Assembly (NCBI GenBank): GCA_016791105.1
Contig: JAEUNM010000034.1
Location: 1 to 43,055, forward strand
Length of the DNA stretch: 43,055 bases
DNA from: Rhodocyclaceae bacterium
GTDB lineage: Bacteria > Pseudomonadota > Gammaproteobacteria > Burkholderiales > Rhodocyclaceae
Direction of reading: 5' to 3'
Every line of letters starts with the position of its first letter. Within the stretch, counting starts at the first letter, position 1. The translations under genes were made by a program, and so were the position numbers. The notes under the pieces are model-generated. The model ran no database searches and was not told the origin of the DNA. It worked only from the letters and a program-made list of their open reading frames with translations. Shown piece after piece: positions 33,936-42,079 of this stretch.

Positions 33936-34533
33936 TCGGGCACGCCTGCGCTCGGCCACGACTGCAATCGCAGCCGCTGTGGTAGCCACCGCATGCGGCT
34001 CCATTACCGGCCTGGATAACGCGTCATCCTCGACATCATGTCCGATGATCGGCGGCACACCATGCATCCCCATGGCGGAAGCCTACCGCCGCTCGGTCGA
34101 TCCGGACGGCGCACCGCCGCCCGCCAGCAGCGAAGACAAAGAAGCCAAGGAAGGCAAACGTGCCAGCCTGGTAGCGTACCCGCGTCGCACGAGCGATACC
34201 GCACCGCCGCCAGCGGCTGGCACGCCGCTGCACAGCCCGGCGGTCGAGTTGCGCATCTGGTTTGCTCCCTGGGAGGACCGCGACGGCGCACTGCACGATC
34301 AACAGTACGTGTACGTGGTGGTCGATCCGGGCCGCTGGCTGGTCGATGCCTACCGCGCCAAGACCGCCGAGCAATTCCGTCCGGTTCGCGCACCTGCCGA
34401 AGCCCATGCAAGCCAGCCTGCCGCGGCCGCTTCGCCTGCACCGTCTCCCTCGCCTGGCCGCGATGCGGGCGCCGCCGCTGCGGAGTTCATCCGCAACATG
34501 AACCGGCCCGTTCCCGACATGGACAATCACTGA
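33919..34533 (+). CDS. traV: Conjugal transfer lipoprotein TraV
   Basis: Outer-membrane lipoprotein of the core complex, VirB7-like. The 204-aa protein has a lipobox with Cys26 (VVATAC), followed by CPMIGGTPCIPMAEAYRRS with two further cysteines. A Pro/Ala-rich middle and the C-terminal VELRIWFAPWEDRDGALHDQ typical of TraV follow. It overlaps dsbC by 17 nt, and its stop shares one base with the traC start (TGATG). Confidence 0.85.
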   Translation: MHAATDRARLRSATTAIAAAVVATACGSITGLDNASSSTSCPMIGGTPCIPMAEAYRRSVDPDGAPPPASSEDKEAKEGKRASLVAYPRRTSDTAPPPAAGTPLHSPAVELRIWFAPWEDRDGALHDQQYVYVVVDPGRWLVDAYRAKTAEQFRPVRAPAEAHASQPAAAASPAPSPSPGRDAGAAAAEFIRNMNRPVPDMDNH

Positions 34534-37187
34534 TGCGAACCAGTCTACGCACGCGCCTGCGCGCGCTCGGCAGCCAGATGTTGCACTGGCTGGACGATAC
34601 CGGTCGCGGCGACGAACCGTACCTGAATCCACGCCGCATCACGGATCCGCTGGCGCCGTGGCTGCCCTGGATCGGCTTCGATGACGACAGTGGCATGTTC
34701 CTGCTGGAAGACCAGACACCGGATGCGATCGAGGCGATCGGCTTTGCGCTCGAACTGCGGCCCCAGACCGGCGCCAACGAACAGATGTGGGCCATGCTGC
34801 AGACCCTGTTTTCGATGGCACCGCGTTCCGGCATGAGCATTCAGGTGCAAATGTTCGGCAGCCCCAATCTGGACAGCTATATCGGCGCCTATGTACGCGC
34901 CGGGCAGGGTCGGGTGGCGCGCAGCGAAACCGAACGTCAGGCGCTGGAATTATCGGCAGAGGCCACGCGTCGGCGCGTGGAGTATTTCCGGCGCGGCACC
35001 GCGGAGTCCCCGGCCGGGTCGCTGCCGTTCCGGTTCCGCCAGTTTCGCCTGGTGTTTTCCGCGACGATGCCGGTATCGGGTGTGGACGACGAGGCCGCTT
35101 TTGCAGCAATGGCGTCCTATCGCGACGCCGCGGTGCGCACCTTTCAGTCGTTCTGGATGGCGGCGACTCCGATGGCGCCGCAGGAACTCATCGCGTGGGT
35201 GGTCCAGCTCGTCAATCCGAGCTGGCTATTCGCTGGACAACTCCCCGATCTGGGCTACCGTCCCGCCGAGGAACTGCGCGACCAGATGCAACTACCGGGC
35301 GCCGAAATACGTGTGCGGCGCGACCGGCTGGAATTTTCCGGCGGCGATGGCCCGGATGTGGCCCTGCGCGCGCTCACCGTCGCGCGCTATCCGGACGAAC
35401 CCACGCTCGCCATGATGGCGCGCGCCATCGGCGACCCGCGCCACAGCATGACGGGCTACCCGTGCCCGTTCATCGTGTCGTTTGGCGCACGGACGGTCGA
35501 CTTCGCCGACGCACGCGCCACCACGATGCTGCGCGCGGCGCGCGCGGCGCAGGCCGCCGAGACGCCGCTGGCGCGCTGGATGCCCGAGTGGAAGGACAAA
35601 CACCGCGACTGGCAGCTGATGGCCGAGGCCAGCAACGCGGGCATCGGCTCCGTGCATGTCGGCCTGGACGTGATCGTGTTCGCCCGGCCCGATCACATCA
35701 GCGATGCCACGCAAGCGGCCCAGAACGTGTGGCGGCAAATGGCGTTCGACATGGTGCCGAATAGTACGGCGCATCTGTCGTCGCTCATCGCCGCATTGCC
35801 GATGAGTTTGACCGCCGGAGTTCAGGAGCCTTTGCGCGCACGCCGGCGCCTGAAACTCATGACGGTGGCCAATGCGGCCGACCTGATGCCGGTGCTGGCC
35901 GAATCCACCGGCTGCGGCCAGCCCGTCCTCAGCCTGTACGGCCGCTGCGGCCAGGCGCAAGGCTATGACCTGTTCGCCCCCTCCGCAACCAACTATAACC
36001 TGGCCATCGCGGCCAATTCCGGGTCCGGCAAGACCTTCACGGCCAATGAAATTCTGTGGCGCGAGTGGCAGCGCGGCACGAAATGCATCGTCATCGACAT
36101 CGGGCGCAATTACGAGCGCCTGTGCCGCAACTGCGGCGGACAATACATCGACTGTTCGCCGGATTCCGAGCTGACCTTCGATCCGTTTTCCGGCGTCGAT
36201 GACATCGAAGAGCACATCAGCCTGATCGTTCCGCTGCTCGCCCAGATGGCCAGCCCTTCGCGGCGCCTGACCGACTACGAGGTCGCCCAGCTCAACATCA
36301 TCGTACGCATGGTGTGGGAGGACGCCCGCGACAAGGGGCAGCGGGCGACCGTCACGGATGTCGCGAATGCGCTGAAAAAAGCCTGCGCGCAGGGAGGCAC
36401 CAAGGCAAGTCTGGAAGCGACCGAGTGCGACCCGCGCCTGCGCGACCTGGGCGTGCAGTTGTTCAACTTCACGCAGGACGGCGCTTACGGGCGCTTTTTC
36501 GTGGGCGACAACTCGGTCGATTTCGCGTCCGATTTCATCGTGCTGGACCTGCAGAACCTCAGGCAGTGGCCGGACCTGCAGCAAGTCGTGCTGTTGATGG
36601 TGATGCAGCAGATCAACAAGTACGCGTACCGGCACCGGACGCAGCGCAAGATGGTGCTGATCGACGAGGCCTGGAAGCTTCTCGATGGCGGGAATACGGC
36701 GGCATACATCGAGGAAGGCTACCGCATCATCCGACGTTACAACGGCTCGTTCGGGACCATTACACAGAAGTGGTCGGATTACCTGAAGTCCGACGCGTCG
36801 CGCGCAGCCTACGCCTGCTCGTACTGGCGCATCTCGCTCCAGCAGCCCAAGGACGTGATAGCGGCCATGATCAAGTCGGGCGACATGGTGCTGGACGAAG
36901 CTCAGCGCGCCGCCATCGAGAGCGTGCAGACCATACCCGGCGTGTATTCCGAAATGATGGTCATACACGGCGACCAGTGGTCGGTAGGCCGGTTGCTGGT
37001 GGATCCGTATTCGCTGCTGCGCAATAGCAGCGCGCCGGAAGACATGAATGCCATCGACGCCTACATGACAGCAGGATTGTCCCAACACGCCGCCATCCTG
37101 CAGGTGCTGGCCGATCGCGGATGGGAACAAGGTACGCCACGGCGGCGCAGGGGCGATGTGGTTTCCCTCCGAGGCCAGACGACGTGA
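34533..37187 (+). CDS. traC: Conjugation ATPase TraC (VirB4-like)
   Basis: Cytoplasmic ATPase that powers pilus assembly. The 884-aa protein has the TraC_F_IV N-terminal region, Walker A ANSGSGKT (494-501, Lys500) and Walker B MVLIDEAW (Asp711, Glu712); the C-terminal block RRYNGSFGTITQKWSDY is family-typical. ATG 34533 overlaps the traV stop by one base. The long upstream open frame is a shadow of traV. The stop overlaps trbI as GTGA. Confidence 0.94.
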   Translation: MRTSLRTRLRALGSQMLHWLDDTGRGDEPYLNPRRITDPLAPWLPWIGFDDDSGMFLLEDQTPDAIEAIGFALELRPQTGANEQMWAMLQTLFSMAPRSGMSIQVQMFGSPNLDSYIGAYVRAGQGRVARSETERQALELSAEATRRRVEYFRRGTAESPAGSLPFRFRQFRLVFSATMPVSGVDDEAAFAAMASYRDAAVRTFQSFWMAATPMAPQELIAWVVQLVNPSWLFAGQLPDLGYRPAEELRDQMQLPGAEIRVRRDRLEFSGGDGPDVALRALTVARYPDEPTLAMMARAIGDPRHSMTGYPCPFIVSFGARTVDFADARATTMLRAARAAQAAETPLARWMPEWKDKHRDWQLMAEASNAGIGSVHVGLDVIVFARPDHISDATQAAQNVWRQMAFDMVPNSTAHLSSLIAALPMSLTAGVQEPLRARRRLKLMTVANAADLMPVLAESTGCGQPVLSLYGRCGQAQGYDLFAPSATNYNLAIAANSGSGKTFTANEILWREWQRGTKCIVIDIGRNYERLCRNCGGQYIDCSPDSELTFDPFSGVDDIEEHISLIVPLLAQMASPSRRLTDYEVAQLNIIVRMVWEDARDKGQRATVTDVANALKKACAQGGTKASLEATECDPRLRDLGVQLFNFTQDGAYGRFFVGDNSVDFASDFIVLDLQNLRQWPDLQQVVLLMVMQQINKYAYRHRTQRKMVLIDEAWKLLDGGNTAAYIEEGYRIIRRYNGSFGTITQKWSDYLKSDASRAAYACSYWRISLQQPKDVIAAMIKSGDMVLDEAQRAAIESVQTIPGVYSEMMVIHGDQWSVGRLLVDPYSLLRNSSAPEDMNAIDAYMTAGLSQHAAILQVLADRGWEQGTPRRRRGDVVSLRGQTT

Positions 37188-37729
37188 ACGACGCGAATCC
37201 GCACGAACCGGCGGCGGAGGTCGCCGCCTCGCACACCACGACGCTGCATCCGACCATCTGGGCGCTTATCGTGGCCGTCGCGCTGTTCGCGAGCACCCTG
37301 GCGCTTGCGATCGGCTGGTATTTCATACCGCGCCAGCGCTTCGCGACCGTGGACCTGGACGAAGTGTTCCAGGTCCAGCAACTGCGCATGACACAGATCA
37401 TTTCCGTACCGGGCGCCGGCGACCCGGAGCGTGCCAGGGCGGCGCAACTGGCGCTGGAGTTCGGCCCGAAAACCGAGGCTGCTCTACGCGCGGTTGCACT
37501 GGAATGTCAGTGCCTGGTGCTGGTACGCGGGGCGGTGGCACACGGGCCGCTAGCGGATTACACGCCGTCCCTCAAACAGGCACTGGGTCAGGACGGCCTG
37601 GACGCCAAAAAGATGCGGCAGGACATGATGGCCGCGCTGGCTGCCCGTGCGAGCCCGGGGCCTGGTACCACCGCAGCCGGCGCCGATCTGCCGCTCAATT
37701 TCCTTAACCGTGGAGACCCCGGCAAATGA
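37184..37729 (+). CDS. trbI: Type-F conjugative transfer protein TrbI
   Basis: Inner-membrane protein that affects pilus outgrowth and retraction. The 181-aa protein has a short cytoplasmic N-terminus, one membrane segment (TIWALIVAVALFASTLALAIGWYF) and a periplasmic part with FATVDLDEVFQVQQLRM. The start is GTG 37184, overlapping the traC stop, with GAGG 10 nt upstream. Coupled to the next gene by ATGA. Confidence 0.82.
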   Translation: MNDANPHEPAAEVAASHTTTLHPTIWALIVAVALFASTLALAIGWYFIPRQRFATVDLDEVFQVQQLRMTQIISVPGAGDPERARAAQLALEFGPKTEAALRAVALECQCLVLVRGAVAHGPLADYTPSLKQALGQDGLDAKKMRQDMMAALAARASPGPGTTAAGADLPLNFLNRGDPGK

Positions 37730-38340
37730 ACATCCACGTCCAACCGGCGGTGCCGCCGGAGACCTTTACCCTGCGCGACATGGTGCGTCCTCAGGCGTGG
37801 CGTAGCGTCCTGCGCGCCGCGCCCCCGCGGCGCCGTGGCGCGGCATTCGCCGCGCTGCTGCTGGTCTGTACGGTTCTTGCGTTCCGCAACGCATTCTGGC
37901 TGGTGACGCCGTGGAATGTGATGACCCAGTCGCTCACCCACCAATGGATGTTCGTGTGGCTCGGCCGGGCTGCGGCCGGCCCGCCAGCCGAGCCCGCGCT
38001 CGGACAGTATGTCGCCTTCCGTGTTCGGCTGGCGGACCGGCCGCAGCCGCTCAAGGTGATCAAGCGCGTACTCGGCAGGGCCGGGGACAGGGTCACCCGC
38101 ACCGTGTCGGAAGCGCCCGACGGCTTGTTCGATTACTACGTTAACGGTGTGTTTGCCGGCACCGTGCGCAAGGGCGTAATGACCGGGCCGCTGCGGCTCT
38201 CTGACGGGCCGACCGGGGTAATTCCGTCCGGACATCTATATGTCGCGGGAACCGCGCCAGACAGCGTGGATTCGCGCTACGCCGAAATCGGCTGGGTGCC
38301 GCTGAGCGACGTGCTTGGCATCGCCTATCCGCTCGACTGA
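37726..38340 (+). CDS. traF: TraF/TrhF-like S26 family signal peptidase
   Basis: Membrane-anchored serine peptidase related to LepB and RP4 TraF, which mature or cyclise pilin. The 204-aa protein has a membrane segment at about 38-60, candidate nucleophile Ser69 in NVMTQSL, candidate general base Lys113 in VIKRVLGRAGD (113-121), and the S26 box D182SRY in SVDSRYAEIGWV. The residue after the Ser is Leu-Thr, where many members have Leu-Pro. The likely substrate is TraA. Its start overlaps trbI; an F-plasmid TraF of thioredoxin type is a different protein. Confidence 0.84.
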   Translation: MNIHVQPAVPPETFTLRDMVRPQAWRSVLRAAPPRRRGAAFAALLLVCTVLAFRNAFWLVTPWNVMTQSLTHQWMFVWLGRAAAGPPAEPALGQYVAFRVRLADRPQPLKVIKRVLGRAGDRVTRTVSEAPDGLFDYYVNGVFAGTVRKGVMTGPLRLSDGPTGVIPSGHLYVAGTAPDSVDSRYAEIGWVPLSDVLGIAYPLD

Positions 38341-38350
38341 GGAACGCCCG

Positions 38351-38980
38351 GTGCCGGCACGGAGTGCGATCGCCATGATTTTCGCCATCGGTACCTGCGT
38401 AGCCGCGGCCGCTGGCCCGATGCCAGCAGTCATCGGGCCGGTGTATCCGGTCATCGAGCCGGATTTTTTACAGCAGATCATGGCGGCGCTGCGCGCGAAG
38501 GAGGCAAGCGGCGAGCTGGCCAGGCTGCAGCGCGAAGCAGTCAGCCGGGCGCGGCAAAGCGCCTTGCACCCGGCCCCGGTTGCGCACCTGCACGCCACGT
38601 CGGCGCCACGTACGTTTTACTTCGACCCAACCGTAGTCGCGCCGCAAAACGTTACCGACCAGGCGGGGCGGATTCTCGTGGCGGCCGGCACCCGCGTGAA
38701 TCCTCTCGAAAGGGTGACGCTCTCAACCAGCTGGCTATTTTTCGATGCCAGGGAGCCGGTCCAGGTGGCCTATGCAAAAGCACTCGCGGAACGTTTCCAG
38801 TGGCGGGTAAAGCCGATCCTGACCGGAGGCGATTTTGCACAGGTTGCGCGGGCGTGGGGCCACCGTGTGTATTACGACCAGGGAGGCCGGATTACCCGGA
38901 CGCTCGGTATCGTCCAGGTGCCGGCGGTCGTGGCGCAGGACGGGGCGCGCCTGCGTATCGACGAAGTGGTGCCGGAGTAA
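38351..38980 (+). CDS. traW: Conjugal transfer protein TraW
   Basis: Exported protein required for pilus assembly, acting with TraU and TrbC. The 209-aa precursor begins with a signal peptide (ARSAIAMIFAIGTCVAAAAG). Mature features are TFYFDPTVVAPQNVTDQAG, RVNPLERVTLSTSWLFFDARE and GHRVYYDQGGRITRTLGIVQVPAVV. The start is taken as GTG 38351 with GAGGAAC about 7 nt upstream; the open frame extends 12 codons further into traF, and ATG 38384-region starts would cut the signal peptide. Confidence 0.87.
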   Translation: MPARSAIAMIFAIGTCVAAAAGPMPAVIGPVYPVIEPDFLQQIMAALRAKEASGELARLQREAVSRARQSALHPAPVAHLHATSAPRTFYFDPTVVAPQNVTDQAGRILVAAGTRVNPLERVTLSTSWLFFDAREPVQVAYAKALAERFQWRVKPILTGGDFAQVARAWGHRVYYDQGGRITRTLGIVQVPAVVAQDGARLRIDEVVPE

Positions 38981-38985
38981 CGGAC

Positions 38986-40008
38986 ATGCTCGGGCGACCT
39001 CACCTCCTTGCACTGGCCGGCGCACTGATCGCGCTGGCCATTCCGGCGCACGCCTGCGACGGCCGCTTCATGAACCCGATCACGGATATCTGCTGGTCGT
39101 GTTCCGCACCCATTACGCTGATGGGGGTCAATCTCATTGCCCTGGGCCAGGAGGACAACGGCTCTACCAGCGGCCGTACCTGTGCCTGCGACAGTAACGG
39201 CGTTCCCGTCGTCGGGGTCGTAGCGGGCTTCTGGGAACCTGCCCGCCTCGCCGAGGTGGTGCGGGAGCCGTTCTGTTTCCCGTCTCTGGGAGGTGTTCGC
39301 GTCGATCCCGGCATCATGGCGCCAAGGGCCGGGCGCACGGTGTACGACAGCACCGCAACCAAATCCTTTTACCAGGCGCACTGGTATGTCAATCCCATTC
39401 TGTATTGGCTGGAAGTGCTCCTGGACGATACCTGCCTTGAACGCGGTCAGTTCGATCTGGCGTATCTGACGGAACTCGATCCATTCTGGGAAGATTCCGA
39501 AGCGACCTTCATCCTGAATCCGGATGCCGCCCTGTATTCCAACGTGGTCGCACAGGCCGCCTGTGCGGCCGACTGCGTCGCGGCGAGCGCCGGGTTTCCG
39601 CTCAACCTGCTCTACTGGTGTGCCGGGTGCCAGGGTCCGATGTTCCCGCTGACCGGCCACGTCGCCGCGCACGTCGGCGGCGTGCAGGCGTCCGCCCTGA
39701 TCGTTCAGCGCCTGACGTTCAAACTGCATCGCGAGCTGATGATGTGGTCGGGCGCAGGTAGCGGCGGCCGCTGCGGGTTTTATCCGCAACCGGTGATGGA
39801 CAAGACCAATTACAAGATGCAGATGGTCTATCCGGTGCCCAATACCGCGAAGATCGCAGGGCGCTGCTGCCAGCCGTACGGCAGGACCACCACGCTGTGG
39901 GGGGCCGGAAAGGAATTTCCGGTCAGCGGCGAAAACTTTGCATACCAGATTTTTCGGAAGCGCGACTGCTGCATGGGCGCGTCGCCGGTCTCGTTTGCGA
40001 TCCATTGA
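38986..40008 (+). CDS. traU: Conjugal transfer protein TraU
   Basis: Periplasmic protein needed for DNA transfer. The 340-aa precursor has a signal peptide ending AHA at residue 23. Some 16 cysteines follow, including CDGRFMNPITDICWSC, TCAC, GCQGPMFP, RCC and DCC, consistent with disulfide-dependent folding. FYQAHWYVNPILYWLEVLLDDTC is a conserved TraU block. It starts 5 nt after traW and ends 5 nt before trbC. Confidence 0.93.
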   Translation: MLGRPHLLALAGALIALAIPAHACDGRFMNPITDICWSCSAPITLMGVNLIALGQEDNGSTSGRTCACDSNGVPVVGVVAGFWEPARLAEVVREPFCFPSLGGVRVDPGIMAPRAGRTVYDSTATKSFYQAHWYVNPILYWLEVLLDDTCLERGQFDLAYLTELDPFWEDSEATFILNPDAALYSNVVAQAACAADCVAASAGFPLNLLYWCAGCQGPMFPLTGHVAAHVGGVQASALIVQRLTFKLHRELMMWSGAGSGGRCGFYPQPVMDKTNYKMQMVYPVPNTAKIAGRCCQPYGRTTTLWGAGKEFPVSGENFAYQIFRKRDCCMGASPVSFAIH

Positions 40009-40013
40009 GTGCC

Positions 40014-40715
40014 ATGACAAGCACCCCGAAAGCGCTGGCGCACGCCGTCCTCGCCGCCATTACGGCTTGTGCGCTCGCGATGCCACGAGCGCATGCCGAG
40101 CCCTCCGCGACGCAGAGCAGCCCTGGTCAGGACGTCCGTGCGCACAATCGTGCAGTACTCGATGCAGCGGCGGCCACCGCTGCTGGCGGCCGCCCGGTTC
40201 GCGCCTTGCCGGAGGTAAGCGATCTGCCGCTACCGGCCGGTCCGGCCGACCCCGCGGAAGTGGCCAAGCGTTACGTGGCGGTTGCTCCGGCAATCGCAAA
40301 TGCGCCCGCACTTTATGTGCTGATATCGCTTTCCGTGCCGACGGCGTCCTTGCAGAGCATTGCTGCGGATGCCGCACGTGCCGGCGCGGTGATGGTGCTG
40401 CGCGGCACGCGCAAGGATGCTGCGCCGCTTAGCCTGCGCGCGACGCTCGCCGCCCTCGAACCGCTGTCGAGTACTGGCGCCACGGTGCAGATTCATCCGC
40501 AGATGTTCCAGCGCTTCGGGATAGACGCGGTGCCTGCGTTCGTCCTCACGACGACAGCGTCCGAGCAATGCGAAGCAAGCGGCGGAACGTGTGCGCCGTT
40601 CTACTCGGTCGCCGGGGACGTTCCGTTGCGCCATGCGCTGGAGCACGTCGCACAGGCGTCGCCCCAAGCGGAAGCGCTGGCGCGCCCATTCCTCGCACGG
40701 CTGCCGGTGCAGTGA
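40014..40715 (+). CDS. trbC: Type-F conjugative pilin assembly protein TrbC
   Basis: Periplasmic partner of TraW in pilus assembly. The 233-aa precursor has a signal peptide (ALAHAVLAAITACALAMPRAHA) and a TrbC_Ftype domain of thioredoxin-like form: ALYVLISLSVPTASLQSIAADAARAGAVMVLRG and QIHPQMFQRFGIDAVPAFVLT with the cis-Pro-like VPAF. No CXXC is present, so it is structural and not an oxidoreductase. The stop shares one base with the next ATG (TGATG). Confidence 0.88.
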   Translation: MTSTPKALAHAVLAAITACALAMPRAHAEPSATQSSPGQDVRAHNRAVLDAAAATAAGGRPVRALPEVSDLPLPAGPADPAEVAKRYVAVAPAIANAPALYVLISLSVPTASLQSIAADAARAGAVMVLRGTRKDAAPLSLRATLAALEPLSSTGATVQIHPQMFQRFGIDAVPAFVLTTTASEQCEASGGTCAPFYSVAGDVPLRHALEHVAQASPQAEALARPFLARLPVQ

Positions 40716-42079
40716 TGACACGCCACACGTTACTGCCAGGCGCTTGCGCCGGCCTGTTCGCGGCGATACTGGTTTCGCTCGCTGCAGCCCAGACTACGGA
40801 CCCATTCGCCGCCGGGCGTGATTGGGCGGCCGGAAAATCGCAGGATGTCGGTGCTGCGGTCACCGACACGACCGCGCGCGGCAACATGCCGGAGTACCAC
40901 GACGCCGCTGGGGCAAGTCAATTTTTCAACGGCGGCCAGGGCGCCCCCATCCAGCCGGGGCAGGCGCGCCGGGATTTCTGTGCCACGCCTGGCGGGCCGC
41001 TCGGCGACCGCGACAAATACGACTGCGATGCCGTCAATTTGATGCAGGGTGTCGCTAACGCTCGCCCGGCAGTGCAGATAAACCGCCACACCGACCCGCT
41101 CATCAACAACCCGAACCTCAACGCCGCGCGCACCGCGCCTGGAAGCTATATCGGGATTGCGCCGTCCGTTGGCGGCCAATCCTGTGTCACCCGCACCGTT
41201 ACCGAGCCAGGACCCGCGCACGTTGAAACCTGCAGCACGCAATTCAGTTTCGAGAGCGCAACCTGCCAGAAGTCGCTCTCGGTCACCGTCACCACATCGC
41301 CCAGTTGCGAAGTCGCACAGCCGATTACGAGCGGGACGGTGAGCCCGGCGGTAGACCCGCGTCCAAGGAACCAGTACTACGCGGCTCCCATGTGCACTTT
41401 CGGGACCGGAACGACTTTCCCGCTGCGGCTGGGCTCATACACCAACCCGGGCCGCTGCGGCGCGCCGACCTTTACTCGCTCGTTCGATTTCAGTGTCGTT
41501 GACCAGGAACCGGTCTATCTCGGCTGGGATCGGGTCGGATTCGACATCTACGACAACCGGTGCGTGGAAAGCTACTTTTACTTGCAGCGGCATGGCTGCC
41601 AGGGGACGCGATGCGCTGCGGATGTGTTCTTTTCAGAACGGTGGAGCCATCCTTGGAACATCGCCGACCCATTCGCTGATACGTTCGCCAGCACTGGCCG
41701 CGCGCCATCCTTTCAGGCACTGGACTTTCCTACATCATACGTCTGTTCCGGCGGTGGTCTGGCAGGTAGTGCTGGCGCCTATGTCACAGGGTTTGGTGCC
41801 CCGCTCGATGCGCGCGCGTGCTACGCCCATGCGGCTGCCAGTGCGCCTGGCGCGATCGCCGTGTACGCCCAGACGCAGGTTGACTATGGTGACGGCGGCA
41901 CCGGCGTCGAACAGAGCTTTCTCGGCTATTTCACCCGCACTGGCGAGGCGCCGGGGCAGATCCGAAGCGTTGCACCGTGGGTCCGGTCAATTTCCCTGGC
42001 GTTTGAACTTCCGCACAACGTTGTGCACACGGCGGATGCCTGGGACGACGGGTGCGCCACCTACGAGGCCCGCGAGTGA
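40715..42079 (+). CDS. traN: TraN-like mating-pair stabilisation protein, N-terminal unit
   Basis: TraN proteins sit in the outer membrane and stabilise donor-recipient contact. This 454-aa exported protein has a signal peptide (LLPGACAGLFAAILVSLAAAQ) and about 14 cysteines in the mature part. ARRDFCATPGGPLGDRDKYDCD, SYIGIAPSVGGQSCVTRTV and TCSTQFSFESATCQKS recall the N-terminal part of long TraN proteins. It stops at 42079, well short of the usual 600-900 aa, and the remaining TraN-like sequence is in the next gene. The overlap with trbC is one base. Confidence 0.78.
   Translation: MTRHTLLPGACAGLFAAILVSLAAAQTTDPFAAGRDWAAGKSQDVGAAVTDTTARGNMPEYHDAAGASQFFNGGQGAPIQPGQARRDFCATPGGPLGDRDKYDCDAVNLMQGVANARPAVQINRHTDPLINNPNLNAARTAPGSYIGIAPSVGGQSCVTRTVTEPGPAHVETCSTQFSFESATCQKSLSVTVTTSPSCEVAQPITSGTVSPAVDPRPRNQYYAAPMCTFGTGTTFPLRLGSYTNPGRCGAPTFTRSFDFSVVDQEPVYLGWDRVGFDIYDNRCVESYFYLQRHGCQGTRCAADVFFSERWSHPWNIADPFADTFASTGRAPSFQALDFPTSYVCSGGGLAGSAGAYVTGFGAPLDARACYAHAAASAPGAIAVYAQTQVDYGDGGTGVEQSFLGYFTRTGEAPGQIRSVAPWVRSISLAFELPHNVVHTADAWDDGCATYEARE

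Noticed and set aside
35292..37130. Minus-strand ORF of 612 codons opposite traC
   Set aside because: Antisense to an intact ATPase gene with both Walker motifs; product His/Arg-rich.
37588..38235. Minus-strand ORF of 215 codons opposite traF
   Set aside because: Shadow of the S26 peptidase gene, whose catalytic motifs and ATGA overlap fix the plus-strand frame.
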